Of a DNA stretch of 64,000 bases, positions 17,946 through 26,104 are shown piece by piece. The stretch's first letter is position 1. Every line of letters begins with the position of its first letter. The notes beneath the pieces are model-generated. The model had not been told where the DNA came from. It did not search any database and saw nothing but the letters and a program-made list of their open reading frames with translations. Both the position numbers and the translations under genes were made by a program. Location of the stretch: the NCBI GenBank assembly GCA_041191405.1, contig JBEEOW010000001.1, forward strand, positions 62,001-126,000, in the 5' to 3' direction. The DNA is from JBEEOW01 sp041191405. Lineage in GTDB: Bacteria; Bacteroidota; Bacteroidia; Cytophagales; UBA9547.

Positions 17946-18884
17946 CTATCTCAAAAACTTCCCAACCACACTTTTCCATTCATTTTCATACTTGTTTAAG
18001 TAATTTTCATGTCCAGCATTGGGGAATGTTTTTAATAGTTTTTTGCCTTTTAGGTTATTGTAAATTGTATTGGTTTCGTTGATGGATACTTTGTCATCTT
18101 TTTCACCATAAAGTAATAGGGTAGGGCAGTTGATGTTTTTTGCATATTCACTAGGATTATGCTTAAATGCATTGAATCCATTTTGCAATCCGCCCCAAAA
18201 TACTAACAAATTTGCCATAGGAAAACTTGGAACATGCATTGTTTTGAATCTTGCTTGGGTGGTTTCTAACATACTTCCAAACGGACATTCAATAATTATT
18301 TTTGAGGGTTGAATTTTAGAATCATTTATTGCTTTCATTATTGCTACTGCCCCCATTGATGTACCGAAAAGTATGATGTTGTTTTCTCCTTTTTGTTTTA
18401 TAAAATCAACACTTGTTTTCACTTGCTCAGCTTCCATAAAACCAACCGTAGTTTGATTTCCTTCTGATTCTCCCGAACCCATAAAATCAATCATAAAAAC
18501 ATTGTATTTTAATTTTTGAAAAATAGTAGCTTTGTCGAGCATACCTGCTTTCATGCCACTAAAACCATGAAATAATATGACAGTGCCAAGAGCTGAATCT
18601 GTTGGTAAATACCAGCCTACAATTTTTTTATTACTCTGTAAATGAATAGTTTGGTAAGGAACTTGTGGTTTTATTTCACTATTCGGACGAGGATTATTTA
18701 CACCTAAAAATATAGTTTTAATCTTTTTTAAAGTACTTAAATGTTGAGCGTCAGCTGTTTTTGTTTTTATATCAGTATCGAAATGAGTGAATTTGTAAGC
18801 ATGAAAATATGCAATTACATTCATCAATATAAAAATAAAGCCTAAAAAGATAAATATCAATTTAGGCTTAAGTAATTTTTTCAT
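17946..18884 (-). CDS. alpha/beta hydrolase, membrane-anchored
   Basis: A 312-aa serine hydrolase with one N-terminal membrane helix (residues 9-29), so the catalytic domain is probably periplasmic. The fold is clear: the oxyanion-hole motif ILFHGFSG (about 103-110), nucleophile elbow FGTSMGAV with S176, acid in LLYGEKDDKVS, and His in NAGHENYL near residue 290. The FMGSGESEG turn is usual for the BEM46/ABHD13-like lysophospholipase or esterase group. The substrate is not determinable. The ATG overlaps the glycosyltransferase stop by four bases (ATGA), so the two genes are translationally coupled, which suggests a shared envelope lipid or glycan role. Confidence 0.85.
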   Translation of the reverse strand: MKKLLKPKLIFIFLGFIFILMNVIAYFHAYKFTHFDTDIKTKTADAQHLSTLKKIKTIFLGVNNPRPNSEIKPQVPYQTIHLQSNKKIVGWYLPTDSALGTVILFHGFSGMKAGMLDKATIFQKLKYNVFMIDFMGSGESEGNQTTVGFMEAEQVKTSVDFIKQKGENNIILFGTSMGAVAIMKAINDSKIQPSKIIIECPFGSMLETTQARFKTMHVPSFPMANLLVFWGGLQNGFNAFKHNPSEYAKNINCPTLLLYGEKDDKVSINETNTIYNNLKGKKLLKTFPNAGHENYLNKYENEWKSVVGKFLR

Positions 18885-19849
18885 TGTAATTTACCTGCTT
18901 TTAGTTTAATGAAATCTTCCATAAAACCGAGCCCGTAGCCAAACATTTGGGTAAATAATGCTCTCACACTTAATAAACCTATTTTTAAACTATTGTTTTT
19001 TAAGGTTGAATCAACAAAAATTAGCATGATATACATAAAGTAAAGTGTGCTACTAAATAATCCTAAACTGTAATGAATCAAAAAGTTAACTGCCAACATT
19101 AAGCTGTAAATGGTAAATACAGCTGGTACAAAATGTGTCAATTTTAAACTATCAGGAAACATTCTATAAATGTTCACTCTCGACCTTCCGAAAAAGTGCA
19201 TTTGTTTGTAAAAATGAGGAAAGTTTGTTTTTCTTTTATGGTAAACAAAAGCATCCTCAATTAAACCAACCTTAAAACCAAGCGACATAATTCTGGCACT
19301 TAATTCTATATCTTCACCTAAAAATGGTATTTTAAATCCTTGCGTAGCTTCATATACTTTTCTTGAAAAACCCATATTGAAACTACGAGGGTAAAATTTA
19401 CCTACATGATTTGCACTACCACGTATTCCACCAGTGGTAAAAAATGAAGTTAGTGTATAATTGATAGCTTTTTGTATATCTGTAAAACTACCATGTGCTT
19501 TATCAGGGCCACCATAGCAATCAAGATTGTCACGTTTTATTCCATCAAATACCCTTTGTAAAAAATAAGGTTCAAGTAAAATGTCAGAATCAAGCACCAC
19601 AAAATAATCACCTGTTGCCCTTGCAAAACCATGATTTCTCGAAAATCCTTGTCCGCTATTGGTAGTTAAATAATAATGAACATTTAGGGAAGATTTGAAA
19701 CTTTCAACTACTTGGTCAGATTTGATTTCTGAACCACTTTCCACAATTATTACCTCAAAATTAGTATAGGTTTGTTTTTGCAAACATTCCAATAATACTT
19801 GAATTTCGTCGGGTCTATTATAAACTGGAACAACAATTGAAAATAACAT
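18881..19849 (-). CDS. glycosyltransferase family 2 with C-terminal membrane helices
   Basis: A 322-aa GT-A-fold transferase. FSIVVPVYNRPDEIQVLLE is the nucleotide-binding start. GDYFVVLDSDILLEPYF contains the DSD metal motif, and FLGEDIELSARIMSLGFK contains the catalytic ED. The C-terminal quarter (about 225-300) has two or three hydrophobic helices, so it works at the cytoplasmic face of the inner membrane. It is coupled to the following hydrolase (4-base overlap) and lies 17 bases after the PD40/OmpA gene. The product is probably a glycolipid or envelope glycan; donor and acceptor cannot be read from sequence. Confidence 0.87.
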   Translation of the reverse strand: MLFSIVVPVYNRPDEIQVLLECLQKQTYTNFEVIIVESGSEIKSDQVVESFKSSLNVHYYLTTNSGQGFSRNHGFARATGDYFVVLDSDILLEPYFLQRVFDGIKRDNLDCYGGPDKAHGSFTDIQKAINYTLTSFFTTGGIRGSANHVGKFYPRSFNMGFSRKVYEATQGFKIPFLGEDIELSARIMSLGFKVGLIEDAFVYHKRKTNFPHFYKQMHFFGRSRVNIYRMFPDSLKLTHFVPAVFTIYSLMLAVNFLIHYSLGLFSSTLYFMYIMLIFVDSTLKNNSLKIGLLSVRALFTQMFGYGLGFMEDFIKLKAGKLQ

Positions 19850-19866
19850 ATCTTCCCTAATGTAAA

Positions 19867-22014
19867 TTATTTACCTAAAATTTTAAATTCAACTCTTCTG
19901 TTAAGGGCTTTTCCAGCAGTAGTTTTATTATCAGCAACTGGTACATTTTGTCCAAAACCTTCACTTGTAAGCCTTACAGGGTCAATCCCTTGCGCTGATA
20001 AATATTCTATCACAGCTTTAGCTCTAGCTTTCGAAAGTTGTAAGTTTTTATCAGGTTTACCTACATTGTCAGTGTGTCCTTGAATTTGAATTTTGATAGT
20101 TTTGTTTGTATTTAAAAAGTTAACAACCCTATCAAGTTCTTCAAAAGATTCTTTTTTCAAAATTGATTTTCCTGTTTCAAAATTAATATTATTAATTTTT
20201 ACAGATTGACCAACTTCAATAGGAGCAAGTACTAAATCTCGTTTTAAATACACATCATTGTCGCTATTTGTAGCAGGAATATTTTCATATACTGGATAAT
20301 ATCCATCAGCAGATGCATTGATAGTGTATTCAGGTCCTACAGGGAGATTAAGTGCATATTCACCAGTTTGAGGGTTGTAATTTGCGTTTGATTCTTTGTC
20401 ATTAACAAATACTTTTACAGGAATAGATGGATTAATCACCCCATTTGTTTTCTTGTCGATAATTTTACCGCTAATTCTAACATAAGCTTGTTTTTTAGGT
20501 TCAGCATATAAATTTTGTTTTACATCTGAAAAAGTTTCAGTTTTACTTAAATCAATATCAACTGAATTTGGAATATGCTTATCAGCCTCAATTCTAAATA
20601 AATATGATTTTCCATTAGGAAGATTTATAGAATATGCGCCAGTTTCTTTGTTGATTTTTACTGAATCAACACGAACATCGTTGATATATAATCTTGGATT
20701 ACAAGAAGCTGAAATAATATTTATTGTACCTTGTTGGTAAACATGTCCACTTATATGAGAATATGGAATTGGTGAAACTTTTAGATTTTGATTCAATTTT
20801 GTGAATTCTCTAATTTTTGAAACATCAATTTTTTCAGATGTGTGCGTGAAATTTTTAACACCTGCACATATTTCGTACACTTTACCTAATGGTAATTTTA
20901 CTTTATAAGTTGAAGAATCTCTGTTGTAAGTAATACTATCAGTCAGTTTCCCATCAATCAAAATTTGAAAGTTAAATTTTGGATTTAAAGCTTTGTCGGT
21001 TTTAGTATTAATTACTTTTCCTGAAATCTCAACAAATGGATTTTCTTCTAATAATTTAATTCCAAAAATATCAGCTTGTGCATGTAAGTGATGAGGTAAT
21101 TTTTCAACACCATGATTTGAAGCAAAATAGGCATACGAATTTTTAGCATTTACTCTATAATACGATTCCCAATCTTTAGTATTTATTGTGTCACTTAAAA
21201 TTTGCGCATCGCTCCATGAATAGTATGAATCATCTAAACGAGTACTTTTATAAATATCAAATTTACCAGCTTTGCCATGATTATAGTGTGAAGCAAAATA
21301 TAAAGTTTTTCCATCAGGAGAAAACGAAGGTGCTTCTTCACTATGAAATCTGGTTGATAAGTTTTTGATTTTCTTAGGCTTAGTCCATACACCATCTTTT
21401 AGTTTAGAAATGTATAAATTTAAATGATGTGAACCAAAGCTTTTTGTATAAGAAAATACTATTGCGTCTCCCTTTAAATTCATGAAAGCATTACTTGCTT
21501 CTCCTTTATTTTTCTTAGAAAAACGAGGTATTTTTAATGCTTCAGGATTGCTCCAACCTAAAGAGGTTTTACTTGAAATAGATAATCCTCTTTTTAACCA
21601 GTGACCTCTTTTGGTATATCTACCTGATAATAAAACAGTTTTTCCATCACTAGAAATTGATAAAACAGAGTTGAATTTACCAACATTCACATTGTTAGGC
21701 ATTCTTTGCGCTTTACCCCAAGTTCCATCTGCTTGTAGTTCCGAAAACCAGATATCTTGGCTATCATTAGTGCCATAAGTATTTTCAGGATGGTTAATTC
21801 TTGTAAAATAAAGTGTTTTACCATCTGGTGAAATAATTGGATTAATCTCTCCGTATTCTACTGTGTTGATGTTTGGTCCTAAATTATGTGGTAAAAATTT
21901 AGAAGCATTTTGTTCAACAGGTAGTGTTTTGTTGGCATCTTGTGCAAATACAGTATTTATAGAAAATAGTATAAAGCTAAATGCAAATAATATATAGTTA
22001 TTGATTTTTTTCAT
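19867..22014 (-). CDS. OmpA-family protein with PD40 propeller repeats and carboxypeptidase-regulatory-like domains
   Basis: A 715-aa outer-membrane-associated protein. Order: signal peptide (ends VFAQ, residue 25); WD40-like PD40 repeats (about 50-330: PIISPDGKTLYFTR, FSPDGKTLYFASHY); three beta-sandwich segments of the carboxypeptidase-regulatory type, opening with VEISGKVINTKT, HISGHVYQQG and VRISGKIIDKKT; and an OmpA C-terminal domain (about 600-715) with INFETGKSILKKES, QIQGHTDNVG and RRVEFKILGK, which binds peptidoglycan. The layout resembles PorE of the T9SS, which links the complex to the wall, but the TPR unit of PorE is missing. It is 14 bases downstream of the DUF5723 gene in one operon with a lipoprotein. 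Confidence 0.88.
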   Translation of the reverse strand: MKKINNYILFAFSFILFSINTVFAQDANKTLPVEQNASKFLPHNLGPNINTVEYGEINPIISPDGKTLYFTRINHPENTYGTNDSQDIWFSELQADGTWGKAQRMPNNVNVGKFNSVLSISSDGKTVLLSGRYTKRGHWLKRGLSISSKTSLGWSNPEALKIPRFSKKNKGEASNAFMNLKGDAIVFSYTKSFGSHHLNLYISKLKDGVWTKPKKIKNLSTRFHSEEAPSFSPDGKTLYFASHYNHGKAGKFDIYKSTRLDDSYYSWSDAQILSDTINTKDWESYYRVNAKNSYAYFASNHGVEKLPHHLHAQADIFGIKLLEENPFVEISGKVINTKTDKALNPKFNFQILIDGKLTDSITYNRDSSTYKVKLPLGKVYEICAGVKNFTHTSEKIDVSKIREFTKLNQNLKVSPIPYSHISGHVYQQGTINIISASCNPRLYINDVRVDSVKINKETGAYSINLPNGKSYLFRIEADKHIPNSVDIDLSKTETFSDVKQNLYAEPKKQAYVRISGKIIDKKTNGVINPSIPVKVFVNDKESNANYNPQTGEYALNLPVGPEYTINASADGYYPVYENIPATNSDNDVYLKRDLVLAPIEVGQSVKINNINFETGKSILKKESFEELDRVVNFLNTNKTIKIQIQGHTDNVGKPDKNLQLSKARAKAVIEYLSAQGIDPVRLTSEGFGQNVPVADNKTTAGKALNRRVEFKILGK

Positions 22015-22027
22015 AATAATTTAAATC

Positions 22028-23398
22028 TTAAAGACCCCAATATGATTGTTTTTCAGCATGTTTAATACGTCCAAATACTAGGTTCATGCCTACTCTAAAG
22101 TTGATAGATTTTAAATTATCAACCATGTTGTTTTTAACATAAAAACCGTTTGCAATATATTGTACTGCAGGTACTAACATGTTGTCACCAACAAAGTATA
22201 TATCAAACGGACCTGGTTTGAAAACCAAACCTAATCCCAAGTTACTTGCCGTTTGGAATTTATATGAATATGTTATTACACCACTTAAAAACCTACCTAC
22301 TTTTTGATTAGCAAATATTGTAAATGCTGAACGAGGAATTTGGAATTTTTCAATTTGATATGAAGCTCCAAAAGATGTATGTTTAGTTAAGTTATATTTT
22401 ACTAATCCATAAAATTGTGGAATTTGCCATGTTCTATATGAAGGAACTTTTTCATCAGTCAAAACAAATGCTTTTTTCAATGAATCCAATACTTCACTAA
22501 TTTTAAAAGATTCACCGTTTACATAAGGTCCAAATACATCTGCACCCGCAAAATCAGCTTGACCTTTTATACTGTATTTTCTTACATCTGTTTTCCAATC
22601 AATAAATCCAACATTAAGCATACTTACAGTAAAATGCCATTTGTCTGACATCTTGTAAGTTAACCCAAGGTCAATAGCTGCACCTTTGTTATTCCAATTA
22701 TTTGCATAACTAACTGCATCAAAATTGTCTAATGAACCAGATGTATAAAGTATACCATCAGCAGAAGCCGACATTTGCCCCATTCCGCTATTATCTGTAG
22801 TAATTCTCATGTTTTTAGAAGTAGAATATACGTTGGCTAGGCCTTGTAATAACTTAAATCTACCACCAAAAGTAAAGTTTTTTGAATCTTTAGTTATACC
22901 TAAACCATATTCTCTAATATGAGAAGCATTGAATCCTAAAGTTGAAAAATCATAAACATCTTTGGCGCCATTTCCATTTAGTATAAATGCAAATAAATCT
23001 TTTGGATAGGTCCATTTTGTATTTATATCTTCAGTTGCATTAAACATAAAATACCAATCTCTAGCCTTAACTCTGAATGATAAAAGGTCAGTTTTAAAAC
23101 CAATGTTGATATAGTTGTTAGTTTCATCCATCTGAGCCATAGCTTTGTATGGGTCATATTTCATCGTTTGGTCGTTTTTCAGACCTTTGTATGTGAAACC
23201 AGTATTTGTAAAATCAACATAAGTTGAAGATATAACTGGTAAGCCAATACTTACTTTATGATCTGGTAAGGCAGTTGGGTTTACATACGTTGATTGTTGT
23301 ATATTTTCCATAAACGGAAGAGTTAATTCCGTTTGTGCAAATCCTATATTTACTATACCTAATGTTAATAGAGGAACTATTTTTTTTGCTAATCTCAT
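22028..23398 (-). CDS. DUF5723-family outer-membrane protein
   Basis: A 456-aa predicted beta-barrel. It has a signal peptide ending NIGFAQ (residue 22) and then the DUF5723 opening TLPFMENIQQSTYVNP and KVSIGLPVISSTYVDFTNTG. Repeated amphipathic strands with aromatic girdles follow (FTFGGRFKLLQGLANVYS, HFTVSMLNVGFIDW, SFGASYQIEKF). The middle carries an extra loop (about 270-320) around DVFGPYVNGESFK that is likely periplasmic or extracellular. The family has no assigned function. It sits between a large lipoprotein gene (18 bases) and the PD40/OmpA gene (13 bases), so the three probably assemble as an outer-membrane complex. Confidence 0.8.
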   Translation of the reverse strand: MRLAKKIVPLLTLGIVNIGFAQTELTLPFMENIQQSTYVNPTALPDHKVSIGLPVISSTYVDFTNTGFTYKGLKNDQTMKYDPYKAMAQMDETNNYINIGFKTDLLSFRVKARDWYFMFNATEDINTKWTYPKDLFAFILNGNGAKDVYDFSTLGFNASHIREYGLGITKDSKNFTFGGRFKLLQGLANVYSTSKNMRITTDNSGMGQMSASADGILYTSGSLDNFDAVSYANNWNNKGAAIDLGLTYKMSDKWHFTVSMLNVGFIDWKTDVRKYSIKGQADFAGADVFGPYVNGESFKISEVLDSLKKAFVLTDEKVPSYRTWQIPQFYGLVKYNLTKHTSFGASYQIEKFQIPRSAFTIFANQKVGRFLSGVITYSYKFQTASNLGLGLVFKPGPFDIYFVGDNMLVPAVQYIANGFYVKNNMVDNLKSINFRVGMNLVFGRIKHAEKQSYWGL

Positions 23399-23416
23399 GA
23401 AAATTAAATACTTCTA

Positions 23417-25069
23417 TTATTTAATAATTACTTTACCATCTAAAAAGAATGTGACTTTTACATCTATTTTTTGATCTCCAAAAAACTTAACATCAACACC
23501 TTGTCCATTTTTTTGTGTAGTATTGATTGTTGCGGCTATAACCAAATTAGTACCGTTCGCTTTAATTTTTTGATACCAAATATCATCTCTCTCAATAGCC
23601 ATTATTTTTCTTGTTGGCGTTTGTGCTTTACCAGTTATGGCATCAACATTTGTTGCAGCTTCAATAATATTGTCTGTTTGATTTGGTTGAGAGACTAATA
23701 TTGAGTCAATTACGTTATAGTTTCTATCAAAAACATATAATTGAACTTTTGCACTTACAGGCATATCATTATTAATATCAAATTTGAAAGTTGCTTTATT
23801 TACTGTTAAATCTTCAAATTTATATTGTATTGTATCTTTTATTACAAAGTTTGAAATTTGACCATAAGCAGGAATTTTCAATGTGTATTTCATTTTAATT
23901 CGGCTTGTATCCTCTACAAAATGATAACCTGTTGGGCTACCAACTTTACCTGACATTGCAATTTTTAATGAGTCAGGAATTGGTGAGTACAAGAAACTTG
24001 AAATGTTACTGTTATTTCGGTTGATATTAAATGTTGTTGATTTAATTTGACCAAATTCGGTAGTATCAGGATAATTCAAATTAAGTATTCCAGCATTTGT
24101 TGGTGTAAAGTTTAATGAACCCATTTGTCCATTAGCACCTTTTGAAGATATTTGTGATAAATTTAAAGATACTGGTACTCCAAAACTGTTATCGAAACTT
24201 AAGCTAATTTGAGGGTCAGCCAATTTAATGTTTTGGAAAAATTTATTATCAAAAGCACCTATAGCAATGCCTTGAGTTACAGTTGGAAATGGAATATCTT
24301 TTATTCTTCCTACAAATCTTTTAAATTTTAGTTTTGAAACACTAAATGTATAGCTAACTTCTTCTTGAGCATTAATTTCAGCTCCTGATGATTTTGCCGA
24401 AATCATTACAGTTGCATTAAATTTAGTTGAAGGAGCGCCAGCATTTGCTAATAATATTCTGTATCCAGCTAAGCTAATTTTAGGTGATGATTTACTTGAT
24501 GAAGGATTTACAATAGAATCAGTTATCACCAAAGTTTGACCATTTTTTATTAAAGATGAGCAAGTAATGGTATAATATACTGTATGTTTTAAAGAAGTTG
24601 CAACATTTAATTCAATTTCTCCTTCTTTTAAATCAATATAATTAAATTCTAAAGAATCTTTGAATTGAACATCGAAACTTAATGATTGAATTGCTTGTGT
24701 ACCTAAATCAATTGGTTGCCCAACAGGTGTAAAAGGTACAGGTGTTAAACCTGTAAATTGAGTGGTATCACTTACTGATGCATCATCCAATTTAAACATA
24801 TCTTCAACTTTGTCAGATACAATTTGGTCTGATAAAGAAACAAAATAGCTACTATCTACATCTTTAGATATACTAAATGAACTTAAGTTTTTATCAACTA
24901 CTTGTGAAAGCCTTAAGCTTGAGTTGATAATTGGAACAGTAACTTTTCCGTGTAAATCTTCTGGAGCTCCGTATGATTGGAATTCCGCTTTTTTGATACA
25001 AGAGCTTAGTATAGAGGTACTTAATATCCCTATGTATCCCGCATGAATTAAAATATTTTTTAATTTCAT
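23417..25069 (-). CDS. large lipoprotein of unknown function
   Basis: A 550-aa lipoprotein: the signal peptide ends in the lipobox SILSSC, with Cys24 as the lipidated residue. The mature part is beta-rich and Ser/Thr/Asn-rich, with no cysteine apart from one in the TITCSSL segment. Repeated motifs such as VTVPIINSSLRLSQVVD, FDVQFKDSLEFNYIDLKEGEIEL and MSGKVGSP suggest several immunoglobulin-like sandwiches. I do not recognise the family. It is the first of three tightly spaced genes (with DUF5723 and PD40/OmpA), so I infer an accessory role with that barrel at the outer membrane. Confidence 0.75.
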   Translation of the reverse strand: MKLKNILIHAGYIGILSTSILSSCIKKAEFQSYGAPEDLHGKVTVPIINSSLRLSQVVDKNLSSFSISKDVDSSYFVSLSDQIVSDKVEDMFKLDDASVSDTTQFTGLTPVPFTPVGQPIDLGTQAIQSLSFDVQFKDSLEFNYIDLKEGEIELNVATSLKHTVYYTITCSSLIKNGQTLVITDSIVNPSSSKSSPKISLAGYRILLANAGAPSTKFNATVMISAKSSGAEINAQEEVSYTFSVSKLKFKRFVGRIKDIPFPTVTQGIAIGAFDNKFFQNIKLADPQISLSFDNSFGVPVSLNLSQISSKGANGQMGSLNFTPTNAGILNLNYPDTTEFGQIKSTTFNINRNNSNISSFLYSPIPDSLKIAMSGKVGSPTGYHFVEDTSRIKMKYTLKIPAYGQISNFVIKDTIQYKFEDLTVNKATFKFDINNDMPVSAKVQLYVFDRNYNVIDSILVSQPNQTDNIIEAATNVDAITGKAQTPTRKIMAIERDDIWYQKIKANGTNLVIAATINTTQKNGQGVDVKFFGDQKIDVKVTFFLDGKVIIK

Positions 25070-25138
25070 ATTGAGTAATTAATTATTTTTTTGATAAAAA
25101 TCGTTTACAATATAAAACTTATAATGTTTTTATACTAA

Positions 25139-26098
25139 TTATTGTAAACAATAATCTGAAATTTTTTCTTCGGCAGGAGTGAATTTTAAACGTGCAGCTT
25201 CTTGAAAATCAGGACAAGCAGCAGCTCGCCTTTCTAAACGAGCATTGCACATTGCTCTAAAATAATGCAAATTACCTTTTCTAAACTTAGGCTCTTTTAG
25301 CACAACATCCAAATCATAAATTGCTTTTTGAAATTGATAACTTTTATAATAACAATCTGCACGTTTAACGAAATAATCAGGATTGATTGTGTCAGCTAAT
25401 GCAATAGCTTGGTTAAGTTCATTTATTGCTTGTAAATAATCTTCATTTGCAGCTACTAGTACAATGGCTTTACCGTAATATGCATCTGTATTTTTATTGT
25501 CAAAATCAATTGCATTATCATATTCTTTTATAGCATTTACATACAACTTTTTTAATGCATAATTTTCAGCAGTTTTAATATGTTCACGGGCTGCATATTT
25601 ATTCATGAGTGAACCAAGAAATAGTGCAATAATTCCTATAATTATAAAAATACCAATACCCAAAAGTCTGAATTTTAAGTTTGCTTTAAAGTCTTTTATG
25701 AATTCAGATTCAGTTTCAGCTTGTTGATAATTTGTTGTATTTGAATAGTGTCTTCCATATTTAAAATCAGAAGTATAACCTGTTTTATAAGAGGAGTGAG
25801 GTCTATAATTGTAGTCATAATTATTCGTTGAAGAATAATTATTGCTGTTGTTATTATTATAAGATGAACTTGTTGTAGTTTGTTGATTTCTCCAACGCCA
25901 ATCGTAATCTGCTTTTTTGTTGAGATTTGAAAGAGTTTGGTAAGCTTCGTTGATACTTTTAAATTTTTCTTCAGCTTGAGAAAAGCCAGCATTTTTATCA
26001 GGATGATACTTTTTAGCCAACGATTTGTAAGCATCTTTTATTTGCTGACTAGTCGCTGAGCGAGTAAGACCTAATATTAGATAATAATCTGGAAGCAT
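25139..26098 (-). CDS. J-domain protein with membrane helix and TPR repeats
   Basis: A 319-aa membrane-anchored co-chaperone-like protein. Residues 1-65 are a J-domain with the essential HPD (KKYHPDKNAG), which stimulates the ATPase of a DnaK. A long Asn/Ser/Tyr-rich linker (66-135), a membrane helix (about 146-166, LGIGIFIIIGIIALFLGSLM), and three TPR units (about 175-305: ALKKLYVNAIKEYDNAID and following) complete it. It lacks the G/F and zinc-finger regions of true DnaJ, so it belongs to the class C type. Topology puts J-domain and TPR on opposite sides of the membrane if there is only one helix. The PBP1A gene lies 6 bases upstream. Confidence 0.87.
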   Translation of the reverse strand: MLPDYYLILGLTRSATSQQIKDAYKSLAKKYHPDKNAGFSQAEEKFKSINEAYQTLSNLNKKADYDWRWRNQQTTTSSSYNNNNSNNYSSTNNYDYNYRPHSSYKTGYTSDFKYGRHYSNTTNYQQAETESEFIKDFKANLKFRLLGIGIFIIIGIIALFLGSLMNKYAAREHIKTAENYALKKLYVNAIKEYDNAIDFDNKNTDAYYGKAIVLVAANEDYLQAINELNQAIALADTINPDYFVKRADCYYKSYQFQKAIYDLDVVLKEPKFRKGNLHYFRAMCNARLERRAAACPDFQEAARLKFTPAEEKISDYCLQ

Positions 26099-26104
26099 TA
26101 CATT

